Positions 60,313 through 64,000 of a stretch of 64,000 bases of DNA are shown here, piece after piece. The stretch covers positions 186,001-250,000 of the forward strand of contig NZ_JOEH01000006.1 in the NCBI RefSeq assembly GCF_000719095.1, written 5' to 3'. The DNA is from Streptacidiphilus jeojiense (GTDB taxonomy: Bacteria; Actinomycetota; Actinomycetes; Streptomycetales; Streptomycetaceae). The notes beneath the pieces were generated by a model. That model made no database searches. It saw only the letters and a list, made by a program, of their open reading frames with translations, and was not told the origin of the DNA. Position 1 is the stretch's first letter. Each line of letters starts with the position of its first letter. A program made the translations under genes and the position numbers.

Positions 60313-61221
60313 ATGAACTCAGAGACGATCACTGCGAAGGACTCCGGCACCTGGAAGCTGGGCGATCTGACGGTCAACCGGATCGGCTTCGGCACGATGC
60401 GGCTCACCCAGGACGGTGCGGCCCTCGACCCCCGGGCGGTCCCCAGCGACCGCGGTCGGGCGCTGTCCGTGCTGCGCCGGGCGGTCGAGCTCGGGGTGAA
60501 CCACCTGGACACCGCGTCCTTCTACTTCTCCCGGCTGCGCTCCGCCAACGAACTGGTCAACAGCGCGCTGGCGCCCTATCCGGACGACCTGGTGATCACC
60601 ACCAAGGTCGGTCCCGGCCGGGACCAGCACGGCGAATGGACGGACGCGGCCACCCCGGACCAACTGCGCGGACAGGTGGAGGAGAACCTGCGCCAGCTCG
60701 GTCGGGACCACCTCGACGTGGTCAACTACCGCCGCCAGCGGCCGGGTTCGATCGCCGAGCACTTCGGTGCGCTGGCCGAGCTGCGCGAGGCGGGGCTGAT
60801 CCGCCACCTCGGGCTGTCCAACGTCGGCCCCGAGCACCTGGCCGAGGCCCAGGCCATCGCACCGGTGGTCTGCGTGCAGAACAAGTACGGCCTGGGCGCG
60901 GCGAGCCCGGAGAGCGACGCCTTCCTGCGCTCCTGCGGCGAGCAGGGCATCGCCTTCGTCCCGTTCTACGCCATCGCCGGCCACGCCGGGGAGCGGGGTG
61001 CGGCCGGTGCGGCCCAGGACGCCGAGGTCCTCGCGGTGGCCGCGGCCCACGGGGTGTCCGCCGCCGAGATCCGGCTGGCCTGGTCGCTGCACCTGGGCCC
61101 GCACGTGCTGGCCATCCCCGGCACCGGCAACCCGGCCCACCTGGAGGCCAATGTGGCCGCCGGCGCGCTGAAGCTCTCCGATGAGGAGCTGGCCCGACTT
61201 GACGCGGTCCACCGCGCCTGA
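60313..61221 (+). CDS. Aldo/keto reductase
   Basis: The 302-residue TIM-barrel protein shows the AKR catalytic Asp and Tyr (LDTASFYF) and Lys (TTKVGPG). The usual catalytic His after the DLxxxH strand is replaced: the text is LDVVNYRRQRPG, a variant seen in one actinobacterial branch. NADPH-binding VLAIPGTGNPAHLEAN lies near the end. Substrate unknown. Confidence 0.88.
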   Translation: MNSETITAKDSGTWKLGDLTVNRIGFGTMRLTQDGAALDPRAVPSDRGRALSVLRRAVELGVNHLDTASFYFSRLRSANELVNSALAPYPDDLVITTKVGPGRDQHGEWTDAATPDQLRGQVEENLRQLGRDHLDVVNYRRQRPGSIAEHFGALAELREAGLIRHLGLSNVGPEHLAEAQAIAPVVCVQNKYGLGAASPESDAFLRSCGEQGIAFVPFYAIAGHAGERGAAGAAQDAEVLAVAAAHGVSAAEIRLAWSLHLGPHVLAIPGTGNPAHLEANVAAGALKLSDEELARLDAVHRA

Positions 61222-61253
61222 ACGACGGGGCTGAACGGCTGACCGCGGTGCGT

Positions 61254-62936
61254 TCAGAGGCCGGCGAGGTTGTCGGCCAGGTCGTCGAGCCCGAACGAGC
61301 CCTGGACCAGCGCCTTCATGTGCCACGCCTTGAGGTCGAAGGCCGCCCCCGCGCGCGACCTGGCCGCCTCGCGGCCCCGGAGCCAGGCGCGCTCGCCCAG
61401 CTTGTAGCCGATGGCCTGGCCCGGCAGCCCGAGGTAGCGGACGATCTCGCTGTCGCGGCGGGCTGCCGGGCTGCCGTGGTGGGCGGCCATGAAGGCGGTG
61501 GCCAGCTCCGGGGTCCAGCGCTCGCCCGGGTGGAAGCCCGAGTCGGCCGGGACGGCCAGCTGCAGGTGCATGCCGATGTCGATGATCACCCGGATGATGC
61601 GCAGCATCTGCTTGTCGAGGTAGCCGAGCCGCAGCCCGGCGTCGGTGAGGAAGCCCAGGTCGTCCATCAGCCGCTCGGCGTACAGGGCCCAGCCCTCGAC
61701 GTTGGCGCTGACCTTGCCGAGGGTGACCTGGTAGCGGCTGAGCCGGTCGGCCGCCGCGGTCCAGGAGGCCAGCTGCAGGTGGTGGCCCGGAACTCCCTCG
61801 TGGTACCAGGTGCTGACGATCTGCCAGGTCGGGAAGGACTCCCGGCCCAGGGTCGGCAGATAGGTCCGGCCCGGGCGGCTGAAGTCCAGGCTGGGGCCGG
61901 AGTAGTAGGGCGCGGCCGCGCTGCCGGCCGGGGCCAGGCAGGACTCCACCCGGCGCAGCGGTCCGGTGATGTCGAAGTGGACGCCGTCCAGTGCCTCGAC
62001 GGCGTCGTCCATGAGCTGCTGCAGCCAGGCCCGGACCTCCTCCTGGCCCTTGATCGCCGGACCGTGCTCGTTCAGGTGGGCCATGGCCTCCAGCACGCCG
62101 GCTCCGGGCAGGATCCGTTCGGCCTCGGTGCGCATCGCGGCGAGGGTGGTGTGGAACTCGCTCCAGGCCCACGAGTAGGCCTCGTCCAGGTCGAGGTCGG
62201 CGCCGGTGGACCAGCGGGCCGAGCGCAGGTAGCGCTCGCGGCCGACGGCGTCCGGGGTGCCCTGGGCGGCGGGCAGGTAGTCGTCCCGGAGCCAGTCGCC
62301 GAGCCCGGCCGCCGCGCCGGCGGCCTCCCGCGCGGCCGCGTCCAGTTCGGGGCGCAGCCGCTCCGGGGCGGGGGCGACGAAGTCGGCGAACCAGCCCGCG
62401 CCGCCGGTGTCCTGGCCGCTCCAGGCGGCGAGCTGGCCGATCACCACCTCGGCCTGCCGGGGCGCGGCGAGCAGTCCGCGGGCGATCCCCTCGGTGAGGC
62501 TGGCCCGGTAGCCGGCCAGGGCGCCGGGGACGTGGCGCAGCCGTCCGGCCACGGTCGCCCAGTTCTCGTCGGTGTCGGTGGGCATCACCGTGAAGATGTT
62601 CCGGACCCCGTGCAGCGGCGAGTTGATGTTGCGCAGGCTGCGCAGGTGGTCACCGGCGTCGTGCAGTTGGAGCTCGGCGGTGAGCCGCTCCCGCAGCAGC
62701 CGGGCGCAGGCCTGCTCGGCGGGGTCCTCGGTGCTACCGGCCGGAATGGCGTCGAGGGCGGCGAGCGTCGTCCTCGCCGCTTCGGCCTCGGCCTCGAACC
62801 CTTCGGGGGAGAGGTCCGCCTGCCGGTCGTCGCCCGGGTTGAGGCCGAGCCAGGCGGCTACGCCCGGGTCCAGGGCGACCACCTTCTCGACGTGCTGGTC
62901 TGCGATCCGGCGCGGTGTCATCTCATCATCCGACAT
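61254..62936 (-). CDS. DUF885 peptidase-like protein
   Basis: The 560-residue protein belongs to the DUF885 group, with a zinc-peptidase-like HEGVPGHH motif (about residues 377-384) and a later KLGERAWLRGREAAR block. No signal peptide, so it is cytoplasmic. Members are thought to be metallopeptidases or related hydrolases; activity not proven. ATG 62936 (MSDDEMTPRRI) is a fair start. Confidence 0.88.
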   Translation of the reverse strand: MSDDEMTPRRIADQHVEKVVALDPGVAAWLGLNPGDDRQADLSPEGFEAEAEAARTTLAALDAIPAGSTEDPAEQACARLLRERLTAELQLHDAGDHLRSLRNINSPLHGVRNIFTVMPTDTDENWATVAGRLRHVPGALAGYRASLTEGIARGLLAAPRQAEVVIGQLAAWSGQDTGGAGWFADFVAPAPERLRPELDAAAREAAGAAAGLGDWLRDDYLPAAQGTPDAVGRERYLRSARWSTGADLDLDEAYSWAWSEFHTTLAAMRTEAERILPGAGVLEAMAHLNEHGPAIKGQEEVRAWLQQLMDDAVEALDGVHFDITGPLRRVESCLAPAGSAAAPYYSGPSLDFSRPGRTYLPTLGRESFPTWQIVSTWYHEGVPGHHLQLASWTAAADRLSRYQVTLGKVSANVEGWALYAERLMDDLGFLTDAGLRLGYLDKQMLRIIRVIIDIGMHLQLAVPADSGFHPGERWTPELATAFMAAHHGSPAARRDSEIVRYLGLPGQAIGYKLGERAWLRGREAARSRAGAAFDLKAWHMKALVQGSFGLDDLADNLAGL

Positions 62937-63143
62937 CCGGCCATCCTGCCTGACCGGCGGCCCGGGCCGCCAGCAGCGACGGTCCGTGGCCGCCGGTCAC
63001 ACGGCTGCCGCGCGGCTCCCGCAGGGGAGTTCGAGGTCGGATCCGGGGCGCGACCACGTTTGAGTGACATTGCCGGGGAGGACGCGTTCCGCGGTGATAG
63101 ATCTTCGGATTCGACGTCCACGAACCACGGGGAGCTCCTCGAC

Positions 63144-64000
63144 ATGTCCATCGACACCGCCCTGCCGCCGCAGGTCGAGCTGGAAGCGCCCCCGGTGGTG
63201 GTGTCCGAGCACACCCTGACCTTCGACGGGTTCCGCTACGTCGCCAGGGTCGTCCGCCAGGGGGAGAGCGTCACCGCGCCGCTGCTGCTGCTCGGCGGCT
63301 CCTCCCAGGACCGCTTCTCCTGGATCCGGCACCAGGCCGCGCTGCTGCCGCTGTGCGACGTGGTGACCGTCGACCTCCCCGGCTACGGCGACGCCGACCA
63401 GCTGCCGCCCCGCTACGGCACCGACTTCCTGGCCGCCGCCACCCGGCACCTGGTCGACGCCCTGGACCTGGGCGAGGTGAACCTGTTCGGCGGCTGCTTC
63501 GGCGGCTCCATCGCGCTGCGCTTCGCCCAGCACTACCCGGAGCTGGTGGAACGGATGGTGCTGGTGGGGATGACGACCACGGTCCCGTCGGAGTACGAGC
63601 AGGCGGCCACCCGCTGGCTGGGCATGCTGGACGAGGGCCGCTACGAGGAGATGGCCGGGGAGCTGGTGGCCCGCTTCATGGCTCCCACCGGCAGCGGCAC
63701 CATCCGCAGGCACGCCGCGATCGGGCGGCTGATCCACCGTCAGTTCGTGGAGCAGACGCCGCGCCAGTTCGAGATGGCGGTGGCGGACCACAACCGCCGG
63801 CTGATGCGCCACGAGTGGTACCGCCCCGAGCCGGTCCCGGCGGTGCCGACCCTGGTCTTCACCGGCGAGCACGACTCGCTGACGCCGCCGGAGATGGGGC
63901 GCGGCGTCGCCGCGGTGCTCCCCGGCGCGGTGTTCACCACCGTCAAGGACGCCGACCACCTGGTGCACATGGAGCGCAGCGAGGAGTTCACCGACCTGCT
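63144..64000 (+). CDS. Alpha/beta hydrolase (3' end beyond window)
   Basis: ATG 63144 has GGGGAG upstream. At least 285 residues are seen, and the frame runs off the right edge. The nucleophile elbow reads FGGCFGGS, so a Cys takes the place of the usual Ser in G-x-[SC]-x-G; the acid is Asp in GEHDSLTPP and the base His in DADHLVHM. Cys nucleophiles occur in dienelactone hydrolases. Most of the protein is present, so only a few residues should be missing. Confidence 0.85.
   Translation, partial: MSIDTALPPQVELEAPPVVVSEHTLTFDGFRYVARVVRQGESVTAPLLLLGGSSQDRFSWIRHQAALLPLCDVVTVDLPGYGDADQLPPRYGTDFLAAATRHLVDALDLGEVNLFGGCFGGSIALRFAQHYPELVERMVLVGMTTTVPSEYEQAATRWLGMLDEGRYEEMAGELVARFMAPTGSGTIRRHAAIGRLIHRQFVEQTPRQFEMAVADHNRRLMRHEWYRPEPVPAVPTLVFTGEHDSLTPPEMGRGVAAVLPGAVFTTVKDADHLVHMERSEEFTDL

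Noticed and set aside
1..64000. tRNA, rRNA or CRISPR loci
   Set aside because: None was recognised on either strand; gaps between genes are mostly too short, though a small RNA cannot be excluded by eye.

Overview
The window is very GC-rich. Its genes have strong third-position GC bias, TTA codons are rare, and GTG starts and ATGA/GTGA gene overlaps are common. Gene content (Rhs/DNRLRE pair, SUKH-4 proteins, duplicated giant FtsX permeases, LtrA, an Otr(A)-type ribosomal protection GTPase, DUF885, DUF6458) points to a filamentous actinomycete of the Streptomycetaceae (Streptomyces/Kitasatospora/Streptacidiphilus). Genus cannot be settled from the sequence alone.

Region 1 (1-11.4 kb) is a secreted-protein and polymorphic-toxin locus. 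A large secreted DNRLRE/FG-GAP protein, cut by the left edge, faces away from a 2413-residue Rhs protein. The Rhs protein ends in a HINT domain and a DddA/SCP1.201-like cytidine deaminase toxin. An Imm1-type immunity gene overlaps the toxin stop codon. A 75-bp relic of another Rhs core and a small possible second immunity gene follow. GC content visibly drops over this tip module.

Region 2 (11.4-14.0 kb) holds two decayed IS1380-family transposase genes in opposite orientations, both with nonsense mutations.

Region 3 (14.05-18.9 kb) is a tightly coupled five-gene operon: a WXG100/ESX-like alpha-helical protein, a deaminase-fold toxin, a SUKH-4 immunity protein, a fusion whose N-terminal half looks SUKH-like and whose C-terminal half is a second deaminase domain with intact-looking zinc and catalytic residues, and a P-loop NTPase with C-terminal WD40-like repeats. 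Three different deaminase-fold domains therefore lie within about 7 kb. This is the strongest candidate for an under-described system.

Region 4 (19-24 kb) has an APH-like kinase, a gamma-glutamyltranspeptidase, a tryptophanyl-tRNA synthetase and a cation/proton antiporter. The synthetase has a clear attenuator: a 14-residue leader peptide with tandem Trp codons, an overlapping hairpin and a terminator.

Region 5 (24-48 kb) is framed by two inverted, paralogous pairs of giant FtsX-type permeases with no ATPase gene in the window. Between them are housekeeping and stress genes: LtrA, arylamine N-acetyltransferase, a methyltransferase, a YetF-like protein, a DHA2 MFS pump, a HIT protein, hydrolases, a luciferase-like oxidoreductase, a single-domain response regulator and small stress-type proteins.

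Region 6 (48-64 kb) carries EI24, a secreted lipase, an Lrp-type regulator divergent from an MFS pump, a MarR-MFS operon with a leaderless promoter, a phosphodiesterase, a C45 acyltransferase, an Otr(A)-like gene preceded by an overlapping upstream ORF, a GNAT, an aldo/keto reductase, a DUF885 peptidase-like protein and a truncated alpha/beta hydrolase. No rRNA, tRNA or CRISPR array was recognised.
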